A stretch of DNA of 42,423 bases from an uncultured Clostridia bacterium (GTDB taxonomy: Bacteria > Bacillota > Clostridia > Christensenellales > Borkfalkiaceae), in the NCBI GenBank assembly GCA_947175485.1, contig CAMWMZ010000007.1, positions 1-42,423 of the forward strand, written 5' to 3'. Made by a program: the position numbers and the translations under genes. Under the pieces are notes generated by a model. The model ran no database searches and was not told where the DNA came from. It was given only the letters and a program-made list of their open reading frames with translations. Of this stretch, positions 1-7,468 are shown in pieces (the stretch's first letter is position 1; every line of letters begins with the position of its first letter).

Positions 1-59
1 AACACGCCAACCCCCCTTCGCCTTACTCTCGTGGGCTCGGAGATTTGTATAAGAGACAT
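1..59. other. Residual Nextera adapter / Tn5 mosaic end (non-genomic)
   Basis: Positions 26-59 match the 34-nt Illumina Nextera read-2 transposase adapter at 31 of 34 positions. The mismatches are at 26, 45 and 59. The part at 41-59 corresponds to the 19-bp Tn5 mosaic end with two of those mismatches. Bases 1-25 lie outside the insert side of the adapter and are probably artefact as well. True genomic sequence should begin at about base 60. The adapter match is seen directly; that it is contamination follows from knowledge of the library chemistry. Confidence 0.93.
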
Positions 60-572
60 CATATTACCATATGAAACGTAAGGCTTTTCACCTTTTCCCC
101 ACAGCTCTTCGGCGTAATTTTTAATTTGTTCGTGAGCGAGCTGAAAGGGATAGCCGATATCGTGAAAGAGCGAGACCGCTCCCCACAGCCTGAGAAAGCA
201 GGCAGCCGAAGCCCCGCCGTAAAATTTTGTAAAAGCGGCGCGGTAAGTTTTATCGTTTGCATAGACGGCGAGCCCGAGCGCGAAAACGTAGACGGAATGA
301 GAATAATGGTCGCGGTGTTTTGACAACAATTCGCCGGTATGGTATTCGTGGTCGGAGAGCGTTTCCATAAGTTTGCGCACGTTATCGTAGCCTTCCCCAA
401 AAAGCTTGAAAATTTCGTTAAAGCAAAAGTAGACGACGAACGCGTCGTCCTTTTTCCCGCTGTTGAGGAAGGTTTTTAGAGCATTCTTAAAACACGGCAA
501 GTCTGCGCCTATACTTTCGCCGATCTCCGAAAAATCAAAAAACTTACCGCACAGCTCGTACAGTTTATGCAT
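60..572 (-). CDS. HD-domain-like protein, 3' truncated by the contig end
   Basis: The frame runs for 171 codons from an ATG at 572 and stays open into the adapter at 59, so the C-terminus is missing. The start is supported by AGAGG seven bases upstream. The visible part is largely helical. It contains an HRDHYSHS segment and, about 40 residues later, SLFHDIGYPF, which resembles the metal-binding His and His-Asp motifs of HD-type phosphohydrolases. A shorter frame over 59-400 runs on the same strand but out of register with this gene and is a shadow. I infer an HD-fold protein of unknown substrate. It is followed on the same strand side by glpK but has its own ribosome binding site and no obvious link to it. 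Confidence 0.7.
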
Positions 573-605
573 ATTAACCTCTTGTATTAGAAATTGTGGA
601 ATTAT

Positions 606-2084
606 TTAAAGTAAGCTGCGGGCGACGGCGGATTTCCAGCCGTTTAAAAGGGCGAGCCTTTGCGCCTCTTTCATGGCGGGGGTAAAGACACAGCCGGCGG
701 AGGCGTTTTTTTTCAGCTCCTCCACTCCGCTCCAATAGCCTGCGGACAGCCCTGCAAGATACGCGGCGCCGAGAGCGGTTGTTTCCGAAATTTTCGGCCT
801 TTTGACCGTGCAGTTTAAAATATCGGACTGAAACTGCATTAAAAATCCGTTTTTGCTTGCGCCGCCGTCAACGGCAAGATTGGAAATTTTGACGCCCGCG
901 TCCTTTTCCATAGCCTGAACGAGGTCGCACACCTCGTATGCAACCCCTTCCAGGGCGGCGCGCACGATATGGGCGCGGTTTGTTCCGCGGGTTATACCCG
1001 TAACAGTTCCCCTTGCTTCTGCGTTCCAATAGGGCGCGCCCAGACCAGTGAAGGCGGGAACTACGTAAACCCCCGCGCTGTTTTTGACGGAATTTGCCAA
1101 GGCTTCGCTTTCTTCGGACGAGGCGATGATTTTCATTTCGTCGCGCAGCCATTGCACGACCGCGCCGCCGACGAATACAGAGCCTTCGAGCACGTAACAA
1201 GGCTTATCGCCCGACGTAGCCCCCAACGTAGTCACGAGCCCGTTGCGGCTTTTTACCGCCTTTCCGCCCGTGTTCATCAAAAGGAAACAACCCGTGCCGT
1301 AGGTATTTTTAACGTCGCCCGCTTCGGTGCAAAGTTGACCGAAGAGCGCCGCCTGCTGATCGCCCACGACGCCGCATATCGGCACGGGCGAGCCGAAGTA
1401 GCCTGCGTCCGTAAACCCGAATTTATGGCTTGACGGATAAACCTTGGGCAGCATAGAGGCGGGTATATCGAAAAGGCGTAACAGCTCTTTATCCCATTTG
1501 AGCGTGTGGATATTGAAGAGCATGGTACGGCTTGCGTTAGTGTAATCGGTGGCGAAAATTTTACCTTTTGAAAGCTGCCACAGCAGATAAGTATCGACAG
1601 TGCCGAAAGCAAGCTCTCCCCGTTCCGCGCGTTGGCGCGCGCCCTCAACATTATCCAAAATCCATTTGATTTTGGTTGCCGAAAAGTACGCGTCGGGCAC
1701 GAGCCCCGTTTTGTTGTAAATTTTTTCGGAAAAGCCGTCGCGGCGGAGCTTTTCGCAAAAGTCCGCGGTTCTGCGGCATTGCCAAACGATTGCGTTATAT
1801 ACGGGCTTGCCCGTTTTTTTATCCCAGACGAGAGTTGTTTCCCTTTGGTTGGTCAAACCGATTGCCGCCAAATCGCGCGCGGTTATGTTGGCGCGGACCA
1901 GAGCTTCGCCCACGACGGCGACCGTAGACCCCAATATATCCTGCGGGGAATGCTCCACAAACGCGGGTTCGGGATAAATTTGGCGGAACTCCTGCTGTGC
2001 GCTTGCCGCAATATTGCCGCGCTTATCGAAGATTATGGCGCGGGTGCTGGTAGTGCCTTGATCGATTGCCAGAACGTATTTCAT
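606..2084 (-). CDS. glpK: Glycerol kinase
   Basis: 492 residues, the usual length for GlpK. It transfers the gamma-phosphate of ATP to glycerol, giving glycerol 3-phosphate in the cytoplasm. The FGGY/ASKHA signatures are present: the N-terminal phosphate-binding loop [15 protein letters not shown] (about residues 6-20), TNQRETT carrying the Arg-Glu pair that holds glycerol, [13 protein letters not shown] with the catalytic Asp, and the C-terminal [19 protein letters not shown] loop. The start is fixed by the conserved N-terminus. There is no convincing ribosome binding site: a TATAAT box lies only six bases before the ATG, so the mRNA is probably leaderless. No glpF or glpD gene is adjacent in the window. 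Confidence 0.97.
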   Translation of the reverse strand: MKYVLAIDQGTTSTRAIIFDKRGNIAASAQQEFRQIYPEPAFVEHSPQDILGSTVAVVGEALVRANITARDLAAIGLTNQRETTLVWDKKTGKPVYNAIVWQCRRTADFCEKLRRDGFSEKIYNKTGLVPDAYFSATKIKWILDNVEGARQRAERGELAFGTVDTYLLWQLSKGKIFATDYTNASRTMLFNIHTLKWDKELLRLFDIPASMLPKVYPSSHKFGFTDAGYFGSPVPICGVVGDQQAALFGQLCTEAGDVKNTYGTGCFLLMNTGGKAVKSRNGLVTTLGATSGDKPCYVLEGSVFVGGAVVQWLRDEMKIIASSEESEALANSVKNSAGVYVVPAFTGLGAPYWNAEARGTVTGITRGTNRAHIVRAALEGVAYEVCDLVQAMEKDAGVKISNLAVDGGASKNGFLMQFQSDILNCTVKRPKISETTALGAAYLAGLSAGYWSGVEELKKNASAGCVFTPAMKEAQRLALLNGWKSAVARSLL

Positions 2085-2090
2085 AGAGCT

Positions 2091-2119
2091 ATTATAATAC
2101 CGCGCGCGGAAAAAAACAA
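2091..2119 (-). promoter_or_regulatory. glpK promoter, predicted leaderless
   Basis: On the minus strand, TTGTTT (2119-2114) and TATAAT (2096-2091) are separated by exactly 17 bases. The -10 box ends six bases before the glpK ATG at 2084, so transcription starting seven bases downstream of the box would begin on the A of the start codon. Confidence 0.65.
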
Positions 2120-2120
2120 G

Positions 2121-2149
2121 CCCTCCCGCATAATTAAACGCGCGGAGGG
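2121..2149 (+). promoter_or_regulatory. Hairpin that could mask the ribosome binding site of the 50-residue ORF
   Basis: CCCTCC (2121-2126) is complementary to GGAGGG (2144-2149). The latter is the only Shine-Dalgarno-like sequence ahead of the small ORF at 2163. The stem is short and the loop is 17 bases, so this is a weak prediction. Confidence 0.3.
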
Positions 2150-2162
2150 AAATACTTTAAGT

Positions 2163-2315
2163 ATGAAAAAACCCAGACAGAACAAGATGATTGACGAAGT
2201 TTACAAGGATTGCGCAAGCGCGAACGATTACACGGGATTGTTCCAGAGAATTCATTTAGACCCCGAAGAGGTGGCTCTGTTCCACAAAATGTATAACGAA
2301 ACGGACGCCGATTGA
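2163..2315 (+). CDS. Small conserved-looking hypothetical protein (50 aa)
   Basis: An ATG at 2163 opens a 50-residue frame, preceded by GGAGGG with a long (13-base) spacing. The product is charged and soluble (MKKPRQNKMIDEVYKD at the start, ending ETDAD), predicted helical, with no cysteine cluster or membrane segment. It sits between divergent glpK and the convergent ATP-grasp gene, which stops only 3 bases after it. A longer frame through 1632-2315 that includes it runs antisense to glpK and is not a credible gene. Function is not recognised. Confidence 0.5.
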   Translation: MKKPRQNKMIDEVYKDCASANDYTGLFQRIHLDPEEVALFHKMYNETDAD

Positions 2316-2317
2316 AA

Positions 2318-3199
2318 TTATCTGCCGTAGATTTCGCCGCAGATATATTCCGCATACGCGCGGGCGACGTTTACCCCTGTAGCCTTTTCTACGCCGCCGA
2401 AGAACGCGTTTGAGTTTACCTCGCAGACGAGATAACCGTTTTCACCGAAAAGCACGTCTATGCCGCAGTAGCCGAGATTCAGGATTTTTGCGGTTCGTAC
2501 GCATATATCGTTGAGGCTGCCGTCGATTTCATAAGGCTGCCCTGCGCCGCCCAGACCGATGTTGGAGCGGAAATCTCCGTTTGAAATTCTTTGCATGGCG
2601 GCGACGCATTTGCCGCCGATAACGATAACCCTTATATCCCTGCCCTTACTGCTTTTTATAAATTTCTGGAAAAGGTGCGGCGTGCATTTTACCCTTTCGC
2701 AAAGCGCGGCAAGCTGTTTGCGGTTATCCGCCTTGTATACCCCTTTGCCGAGCGAGCCGTAGCTTTCTTTGACGATTACGGGATAGCCGAAAGCGCTTTC
2801 GATTTTATCGAGAGCGCTGTTTTTTATTTCCGCGGCGGGCGTATAGCACAAAAGTCCCGCTGTTGTTTGCGGCATATTTATACCGTTGCCCGAAAGGGCG
2901 ATATGAGTGAGCATTTTATCGTCGCACAACTCTATCGCGCGGGCGCAATTGAAAAGCCTTAAGCCCGTTAATTCGAGCATATGTGCCGCGTATTTATCCT
3001 TATCGAGAAAAATACAGAAGTCGTAGCCGTTGAGCTCGGAGCTTATTATTCCGTTTTTATCTATGCTTAAACCGAGCGGCAAGGCGATTATATCCGTTTT
3101 TACGCCGAGGCCTTCAAGCTCCGATTTCAGCCTTTCGCACTGGTATTTGCCGTACGGAAGCTCCGAATAAGGATTTTTTAAAATAAACGCTTTTTTCAT
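2318..3199 (-). CDS. RimK-like ATP-grasp ligase
   Basis: 293 residues. ATP-grasp enzymes join a carboxylate to an amine or thiol through an acyl-phosphate. The fold signatures are visible: FGYPVIVKESYGSLGKGV (nucleotide-binding Lys and glycine-rich loop, about 138-155), HLFQKFI (hinge), DIRVIVIGGK, then GYCGIDVLFGENGYLVCEVNSNAFFGG, where the metal-binding Glu and Asn sit. The pattern is that of the RimK / glutamate-ligase group, but the substrate cannot be told from sequence. It overlaps the upstream membrane-protein gene by 4 nt (ATGA), showing translational coupling in a five-gene operon starting at 4549. Confidence 0.85.
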   Translation of the reverse strand: MKKAFILKNPYSELPYGKYQCERLKSELEGLGVKTDIIALPLGLSIDKNGIISSELNGYDFCIFLDKDKYAAHMLELTGLRLFNCARAIELCDDKMLTHIALSGNGINMPQTTAGLLCYTPAAEIKNSALDKIESAFGYPVIVKESYGSLGKGVYKADNRKQLAALCERVKCTPHLFQKFIKSSKGRDIRVIVIGGKCVAAMQRISNGDFRSNIGLGGAGQPYEIDGSLNDICVRTAKILNLGYCGIDVLFGENGYLVCEVNSNAFFGGVEKATGVNVARAYAEYICGEIYGR

Positions 3200-3807
3200 T
3201 TTGTTTTAAGATACGCGCGGTAAGCCTTTTTATCCGGAATTCCGTTCAGAATTATATAAACGGGCTTGCCCTCTTTTACGCCGTCGCAGGCGGTATAGGA
3301 AACGGTTTTATATTTTGCGCCGCGTTCGGCTAGCAGACAAAACGTGTGCGAAAGTCGGTTTGCAACCGCCGCGGATACGGTAGGACGCGTAAAAGCCGAG
3401 AGCTTGCCGAAAGCGGAAAAATCGAAGATTATTTCTTCTTTGAACTTATTAACCTTTAATATTATTTTATCTTGGGTAAAATTAAAGGCAAAATTTAAAA
3501 TTTCCTTTTCGGGATGCATTAAAGACGCGTTTTCGAGAAATACTGCGCGCACGTATTCTTCAACGAGTTTTTCCGTTTTTCCGCCGTATTTGAGATTGCA
3601 ATATGCGGAAACAGCCGCGGAAACAGCCGCGATTATCGGCGCGCATATCAGCGTTGACAACCGCAAAGCGGGCAAATCCATAATCTGCGCCGCGGCAAAG
3701 CACACGGCGAAATATACGAACGCGGCGGCGCTTACCGCCGCGAACACATAGCCTAAAGCTTCCCGCTTTTTTAACCTTTTTATTTCTTCCGCGTTTAAAA
3801 CTGCCAT
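3196..3807 (-). CDS. Two-pass membrane protein of unknown function
   Basis: 203 residues. A charged N-terminus (MAVLNAEEIKRLKKRE) leads into two hydrophobic segments at about residues 18-38 and 45-66, followed by a soluble C-terminal domain rich in beta-type residues (for example FNFTQDKIILKVNKFKEEI). I do not recognise the family. The start is the first ATG in frame. GGAGG lies 14 bases upstream inside the end of the preceding gene, so spacing is loose and translation may depend on coupling. Its stop overlaps the ATP-grasp start by 4 nt, so the two are probably made together. Confidence 0.75.
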   Translation of the reverse strand: MAVLNAEEIKRLKKREALGYVFAAVSAAAFVYFAVCFAAAQIMDLPALRLSTLICAPIIAAVSAAVSAYCNLKYGGKTEKLVEEYVRAVFLENASLMHPEKEILNFAFNFTQDKIILKVNKFKEEIIFDFSAFGKLSAFTRPTVSAAVANRLSHTFCLLAERGAKYKTVSYTACDGVKEGKPVYIILNGIPDKKAYRAYLKTK

Positions 3808-3816
3808 GAAAATATT

Positions 3817-4008
3817 TTAATCCTCCGCGCGCTCTTCCGTCAAGCCCTTTTTACCTTTTTTACGGTATTTGACGCACTCGGTGAGGAGATATTCTATTTG
3901 ACCGTTGACCGAGCGGAATTCGTCGGTTGCCCAGCGTTCGAGTTCGGCGTAGAGATTTTCCGATACCCTTAAAGGTATTTGTTTTTTTACGTTCTTTTCT
4001 TTTTCCAT
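3817..4008 (-). CDS. Arc/MetJ-type ribbon-helix-helix protein
   Basis: 63 residues from the ATG at 4008. A TTG one codon earlier is possible, but GAGG is better spaced (7 bases) to the ATG. The pattern [20 protein letters not shown] then [14 protein letters not shown] is the beta-strand plus two helices of small RHH DNA-binding proteins, the kind seen as antitoxins or autorepressors. There is no toxin-like neighbour: the adjacent genes are membrane proteins. It is preceded by the 109-residue membrane gene, whose TGA overlaps the ATG by one base. I infer DNA binding, possibly as regulator of this operon. Confidence 0.75.
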   Translation of the reverse strand: MEKEKNVKKQIPLRVSENLYAELERWATDEFRSVNGQIEYLLTECVKYRKKGKKGLTEERAED

Positions 4009-4337
4009 CAATTATCCTCGGATCCGTCCTCTTCCCCCGCGCGGTTTTCTTTATTTATCGAGTGCGCCAAAACTATTACACAAAGTATTATATTGATAAG
4101 AATAATCAGCCCGCCGGCTGAAACCATTGCGACGCCCGCAACGAAGCCCAAGCCGCCGACGAGATATATTATCCCCGCAACGGTAAGCGCGAGCGAACCG
4201 AGCAAGACTATCAGGCATAAAACCCTTAAAAGCACCATGTGCCGTTTTTTGAAAACCTTGTCGGGCACGATAATTTCCGCCAAGCCGAGGTACGTTTCAA
4301 GAAAAATTTCCCCGAAAAGCTCAAAGAGAAATTCCAT
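4008..4337 (-). CDS. Small membrane protein (109 aa)
   Basis: Begins [21 protein letters not shown], an amphipathic helix, then has two strongly hydrophobic stretches at about residues 37-62 and 66-92, and ends in an acidic tail (EEDGSEDN). A GGAAGGG ribosome binding site precedes the ATG. It starts 2 bases after the stop of the zinc-ribbon gene and its stop touches the start of the ribbon-helix-helix gene, so it is part of the same operon. Family and function are not recognised. Confidence 0.75.
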   Translation of the reverse strand: MEFLFELFGEIFLETYLGLAEIIVPDKVFKKRHMVLLRVLCLIVLLGSLALTVAGIIYLVGGLGFVAGVAMVSAGGLIILINIILCVIVLAHSINKENRAGEEDGSEDN

Positions 4338-4339
4338 AA

Positions 4340-4549
4340 TTACCCTTCCGCAAAAGGCGCGAATTTTTCGGGCTTTTCAAGCGTTAAACCGAATATATGT
4401 CCGCACTTAACGCACGCGTAAGCAAATATTTTGCTGTGCTTGGGCAATATTTTTTTGCGCTGTAAAAACGGCACCGCGTATACTACGCTGTAATCGCGGA
4501 ACGCGATTTTGGCGACGTTTGAACTTTCACATTGGGGACATCTTGCCAT
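4340..4549 (-). CDS. Small zinc-ribbon protein (69 aa)
   Basis: Two Cys pairs, CPQC at residues 4-7 and CVKC about 45 residues later, bracket a hydrophobic middle. This is the layout of a treble-clef or ribbon zinc site. A strong AAGGAG ribosome binding site supports the ATG at 4549. It is the first gene of the operon that runs 4549 to 2318. There is no enzymatic motif, and the role could be protein or nucleic-acid binding. I see no clear promoter in the 200 bases upstream. Confidence 0.75.
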   Translation of the reverse strand: MARCPQCESSNVAKIAFRDYSVVYAVPFLQRKKILPKHSKIFAYACVKCGHIFGLTLEKPEKFAPFAEG

Positions 4550-4688
4550 AAAAAATTCTCCTTAAAAATTAATCGCCGCACTGCGTGAAAACGCGCGTTT
4601 GCCCGATTTGCTTTCGGCGCGTCTGAGGCTAGCCGAGGCGAATTGGTGCCATTAAAGACTGAGCCGCAGGAAGGATTGAGAACATGGG

Positions 4689-4719
4689 GCGGTCAGAGGG
4701 CTGTCCGCCCCCTGACCGC
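4689..4719. terminator. Hairpin after the SPFH gene
   Basis: GCGGTCAG (4689-4696) pairs perfectly with CTGACCGC (4712-4719), and extra G-C pairs lie inside. On the minus strand it lies 40 bases downstream of the SPFH stop but is not followed by a T-run. On the plus strand a run of six T follows after five bases. It is probably a weak terminator or an mRNA-stabilising stem. Confidence 0.4.
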
Positions 4720-4762
4720 GGAAATTTTTTGTGCGCAATACGGGCGGAAATTTTGTGAAGGC

Positions 4763-5701
4763 TTAATAAATAGAACCGCTGTTGACTATGGGCTGTGCGT
4801 CGCGGTTGCCGCAAAGGACGACCAGAAGATTTGAAACCATTGCCGCCTTTCTTTCGTCGTCCAGCTCGACTATGTTGTTATCGGAAAGCTTTTTGAGCGC
4901 CATATCCACCATGGAAACCGCGCCGTCCACAATCTTTTGCCTTGCGGCGATAATTGCCGAAGCCTGTTGCCTTTGCAGCATTGCCGCGGCGATTTCGGGT
5001 GCGTAGGCGAGGTTGTTAATGCGCGCGTCCATAATTTCTATGCCCGCCATTTCAACACGGGATTGAAGCTCCGCCTTTAAAACGTCGGCGATTTCCTGTG
5101 AAGAGCCGCGGAGAGATTTTTCGTCGCCGTTTTCGCTTACGTCGTAGGGATACTGACGCGCGACCTGCCTTATGGCGCTGTCGCTTTGGGTTGAGATGTA
5201 ATTCATATAATTATCCACGGCGAACACGGCTTTTGCGGTGTCTTTAATGCGCCAGATTACGACAACGCTTATTTCTATGGGGTTACCCTCTTCGTCGTTG
5301 ACCTTTTGCTTATCGTTGTTTAAGGTCATTGCCTTTAAAGAAACTTTTTTGCCGAATCTGCCGAAAACTGCGGGATTAGCCGCCGAGCAGAAAGGGTTGA
5401 CGAAGTGAAAGCCGTCGGTTTTCAGCGTTCCGTAATATTTGCCGAAAAGCGTTAAAACCAAGCCCTCGTTCGGGGCGAGGATTTTCAGCCCGTTTATGCA
5501 GATGAGCGATATGATAAAAATTATAGCGCCCGCCGCGGAAAGCGCGAAGAACGAGGGATTTTCGGGAGCTTCGTCTCCGCCGACCAGAACGAAGCCCAAA
5601 ATCATCATTATCACGCCGATAATGACGCCCGCAATTACGGCAAGGAGCATTGCCCAGCCGTTTACGCCCTTTATTTCTCTTTCTTTAATCTCAGTGTTCA
5701 T
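4763..5701 (-). CDS. SPFH/Band-7 membrane protein
   Basis: 312 residues. The N-terminus has two membrane segments (about 17-40 and 51-70). The SPFH domain follows: APNEGLVLTLFGKYYGT, then DGFHFVNPF, EISVVVIWRI and DNYMNYISTQSDSAIRQVA, ending in a helical region with LKAELQSRVEMAGIEIMDARI and a stretch around QRQQASAIIAARQKIV that resembles slipin/stomatin-type proteins. Members form oligomeric membrane scaffolds. A specific partner (often NfeD or a protease) is not present here. The ATG follows an AGAGG site. The gene has its own promoter with an overlapping palindrome, so it is probably controlled separately from the operon downstream. Confidence 0.88.
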   Translation of the reverse strand: MNTEIKEREIKGVNGWAMLLAVIAGVIIGVIMMILGFVLVGGDEAPENPSFFALSAAGAIIFIISLICINGLKILAPNEGLVLTLFGKYYGTLKTDGFHFVNPFCSAANPAVFGRFGKKVSLKAMTLNNDKQKVNDEEGNPIEISVVVIWRIKDTAKAVFAVDNYMNYISTQSDSAIRQVARQYPYDVSENGDEKSLRGSSQEIADVLKAELQSRVEMAGIEIMDARINNLAYAPEIAAAMLQRQQASAIIAARQKIVDGAVSMVDMALKKLSDNNIVELDDERKAAMVSNLLVVLCGNRDAQPIVNSGSIY

Positions 5702-5723
5702 AAAAAACCTCTGTAATTTATTT

Positions 5724-5742
5724 TGATATCAAATTGATATCA
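5724..5742. promoter_or_regulatory. Perfect 19-bp palindromic operator upstream of the SPFH gene
   Basis: TGATATCAAATTGATATCA is a perfect palindrome about a central A. It begins five bases downstream of the -10 box of the SPFH promoter, covering the expected transcription start. That is the position of a repressor operator. Confidence 0.6.
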
Positions 5743-5747
5743 TATAC

Positions 5748-5776
5748 AGTATACGGCGGAATTTTACGTTTGTAAA
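5748..5776 (-). promoter_or_regulatory. Promoter of the SPFH gene
   Basis: Minus-strand TTTACA (5776-5771) and TATACT (5753-5748) with 17 bases between them, about 47 bases upstream of the ATG. Confidence 0.6.
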
Positions 5777-5784
5777 GTATTTTG

Positions 5785-5813
5785 TTGAAAATTTTTTGCG
5801 GATTTGCTATAAT
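5785..5813 (+). promoter_or_regulatory. Promoter of the HNH gene, near-leaderless
   Basis: TTGAAA (5785-5790) and TATAAT (5808-5813) are spaced by exactly 17 bases. The ATG at 5823 is only nine bases past the -10 box and lacks a ribosome binding site, so the leader would be about 3 nt or absent. Confidence 0.7.
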
Positions 5814-5822
5814 TTCCGCGTT

Positions 5823-6260
5823 ATGGGATATAAACTTTGCTTTGAGCTTGTGCCGGACGGCTGTTGGTATTCTAATTTGAGAAGTATACTTTCTTCCGCG
5901 CAGTGGGACGTTGTGCGCAAAGATGCTTATGCGCGCGCAGGCGGAAAATGTATGATTTGCGGAAAAAAGACAGGCAGGCTGGAGGCGCACGAGCGTTGGG
6001 AATATGACGAAGAGAACGCAGTGCAAAAGCTTGCCGACGTTGTTGCGGTTTGCCGCGGCTGCCACGAGGTTATACATATAGGCAGAACACAGCTTATGGG
6101 CAGAGAACGCGAGGCGGAGGAGCATTTTATGAAAGTGAACGGCTGCTCTTACGCCGAATACCGAAAAGCGTTGGGCGAGGCGAACGAGGCGCACCGTCGG
6201 CGGAACAGGGTTGCGGAGTGGAAGCTCGATTTATCTTATCTGAAAAAATTTATTGACTAA
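5823..6260 (+). CDS. HNH-fold protein, putative nuclease
   Basis: 145 residues from the ATG at 5823. A TTG further upstream lies inside the promoter and is rejected. The domain shows CMICGKKT, then LEAHERWEYDEE, then VAVCRGCHEVIHIGR: two zinc-binding Cys pairs framing the first His, with the ECH-like and final His segments of the beta-beta-alpha-metal fold. The family normally cuts DNA, but such single chromosomal copies are often of unknown role. The C-terminus is helical and charged. It is divergent from the SPFH gene. No methylase or phage gene is next to it. Confidence 0.75.
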   Translation: MGYKLCFELVPDGCWYSNLRSILSSAQWDVVRKDAYARAGGKCMICGKKTGRLEAHERWEYDEENAVQKLADVVAVCRGCHEVIHIGRTQLMGREREAEEHFMKVNGCSYAEYRKALGEANEAHRRRNRVAEWKLDLSYLKKFID

Positions 6261-6389
6261 GAAAGCTTTTCGTTGCGGTGTGTAGGGATAAAAAACAAGC
6301 AATTTATCGATTGTTTTCGACTTGTTTTAATTAAAATTTTTATAACCGACTTTACGGCAAACGGTAATTCGGCGGCGGGATAACGCAGT

Positions 6390-7127
6390 ATGAACGAACA
6401 AAATAATTTATCTTTCACAAAATTATTGCTTTTGATATTTATTCCAAGTTTGGCATCGACGGCATTGTATGTGACAATCGGCACATATTGGCAAGGCGTT
6501 CCGTCAATATGTTTGTTTTTAATCGTATTTGCGTTTACCCTTTTACCCTTTGAATTGGGGGTTGTTTTATACGCAAACAAAAAACAAAGCGGTAAATCGG
6601 GATTAAATATTGCTTTTACTGATTACCAAAAACAAAAACGATGGAAAACCCTGCTTTGGGGTTTTGCATTGTTCGGGTTTGCGGGAATTATCTCTTTTAC
6701 TTTGGGAGAAATCGAAAACAAATTGACTTCGGGTTTATCTTTACGGCTGTTTTCCGAATTGGGCGAATATTTTAATTGGAACAATTTTGAGCTGATAAGA
6801 CAATATCCGAAAGGGATATTGATATTTACAAGTGTTTTGTATATTGTTACAAACGCCTTTGTGTTCCCCGTTGCAGAAGAAATTTATTTCAGAGGATATT
6901 TGACGCATAATTTACAAAAGCAAGGGTTATTTGTTCCCGTTGTTGTGTCCGTTTTGTTTTCTTTGTATCATTTGTGGTTGCCGTTCAATAACGTTTTCAG
7001 AATTACCGTATTTACCGTTGCCTATGTTATAACTTATAAAAAGAAAGATATCGGCATAGCTATAGTGTTCCATTGTTTATGCAATCTGTTTTCAAGCGTT
7101 AGTTTTATAGTTTCGGTTTTCAGTTGA
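6390..7127 (+). CDS. CPBP-family intramembrane metalloprotease
   Basis: 245 residues with about seven hydrophobic segments. The three signatures of the CPBP (Abi, type II CAAX prenyl endopeptidase-like) family are present: AEEIYFRGYL (the EExxxR motif, about 164-173), FSLYHLW (His in the next helix) and VFHCLCN near the end. These residues form the intramembrane active site. In bacteria, members act in bacteriocin self-immunity or in protein maturation; which applies here cannot be decided. The ribosome binding site is weak. Base use is more AT-rich than the genes to its left. A very strong hairpin terminator follows at 7157. Confidence 0.85.
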   Translation: MNEQNNLSFTKLLLLIFIPSLASTALYVTIGTYWQGVPSICLFLIVFAFTLLPFELGVVLYANKKQSGKSGLNIAFTDYQKQKRWKTLLWGFALFGFAGIISFTLGEIENKLTSGLSLRLFSELGEYFNWNNFELIRQYPKGILIFTSVLYIVTNAFVFPVAEEIYFRGYLTHNLQKQGLFVPVVVSVLFSLYHLWLPFNNVFRITVFTVAYVITYKKKDIGIAIVFHCLCNLFSSVSFIVSVFS

Positions 7128-7156
7128 AATAAATTTCAATTTATCGCTTTATGTGT

Positions 7157-7206
7157 AAACAAACAGCCCGCTAACTTTTTGAACGAAGTTAGCGGGCTGT
7201 TTGTTT
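7157..7206. terminator. Strong bidirectional terminator
   Basis: A perfect 21-bp inverted repeat (7157-7177 with 7186-7206) with an 8-base loop. The stem ends are A- and T-rich, so it can stop transcription of the CPBP gene on the plus strand and of the SIR2-TPR unit on the minus strand. Confidence 0.9.
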
Positions 7207-7267
7207 ATTCGTTATTTATCTGCATAAAAAGCATTAAGATAAGCGCGATTTATGAAAAGATTTTTTA

Positions 7268-7441
7268 TTATCCGTTTTGTTTTTTGCCGATTTCGGGATT
7301 TGGTTTTGTTTGTTCTGAAGCTTCGTTTTGAGGTTCTTCCTCTTGAAGTTGTTTGAGCATTTCGGCAATCCTTTTTTCCGAAAGCTCTTCGCTTGTTTTT
7401 GCGAGCTTGCCGTATGCATGCTTATCATGATGGATCGTCAT
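7268..7441 (-). CDS. Small charged protein downstream of SIR2-TPR (57 aa)
   Basis: A frame of 57 codons from an ATG at 7441 with GGAG seven bases upstream, ending at a TAA at 7268. The product starts MTIHHDKHAYGKLAKTSEEL, is helical and highly charged, with a Gln/Glu-rich middle (MLKQLQEEE) and a Pro/Asn/Lys tail. It follows the SIR2-TPR stop by 27 bases on the same strand and precedes the shared terminator, so it should be cotranscribed with it. A 64-residue frame at 7234-7428 in another register has poor composition and is a shadow. Function is not recognised; a regulatory or antitoxin-like partner is possible but unproven. Confidence 0.65.
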   Translation of the reverse strand: MTIHHDKHAYGKLAKTSEELSEKRIAEMLKQLQEEEPQNEASEQTKPNPEIGKKQNG

Positions 7442-7468
7442 TGCCGAGCTCCTTATTTGCCTTTTTGT

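Noticed and set aside
41..59. Natural Tn5-like transposon end
   Set aside because: It continues directly into the full commercial adapter sequence at 26-40, so it is a library artefact.
59..400. 113-codon minus-strand frame at the contig start
   Set aside because: It is out of register with the HD-like gene, which has a ribosome binding site, a better protein and a longer open frame across the same bases.
1632..2162. Long plus-strand frame antisense to glpK and extending into the 50-residue ORF
   Set aside because: glpK is certain on the opposite strand. Only the part from the ATG at 2163 lies outside it.
7234..7428. 64-codon Lys/Asn-rich minus-strand frame
   Set aside because: The alternative frame 7268-7441 has a good ribosome binding site and normal composition.
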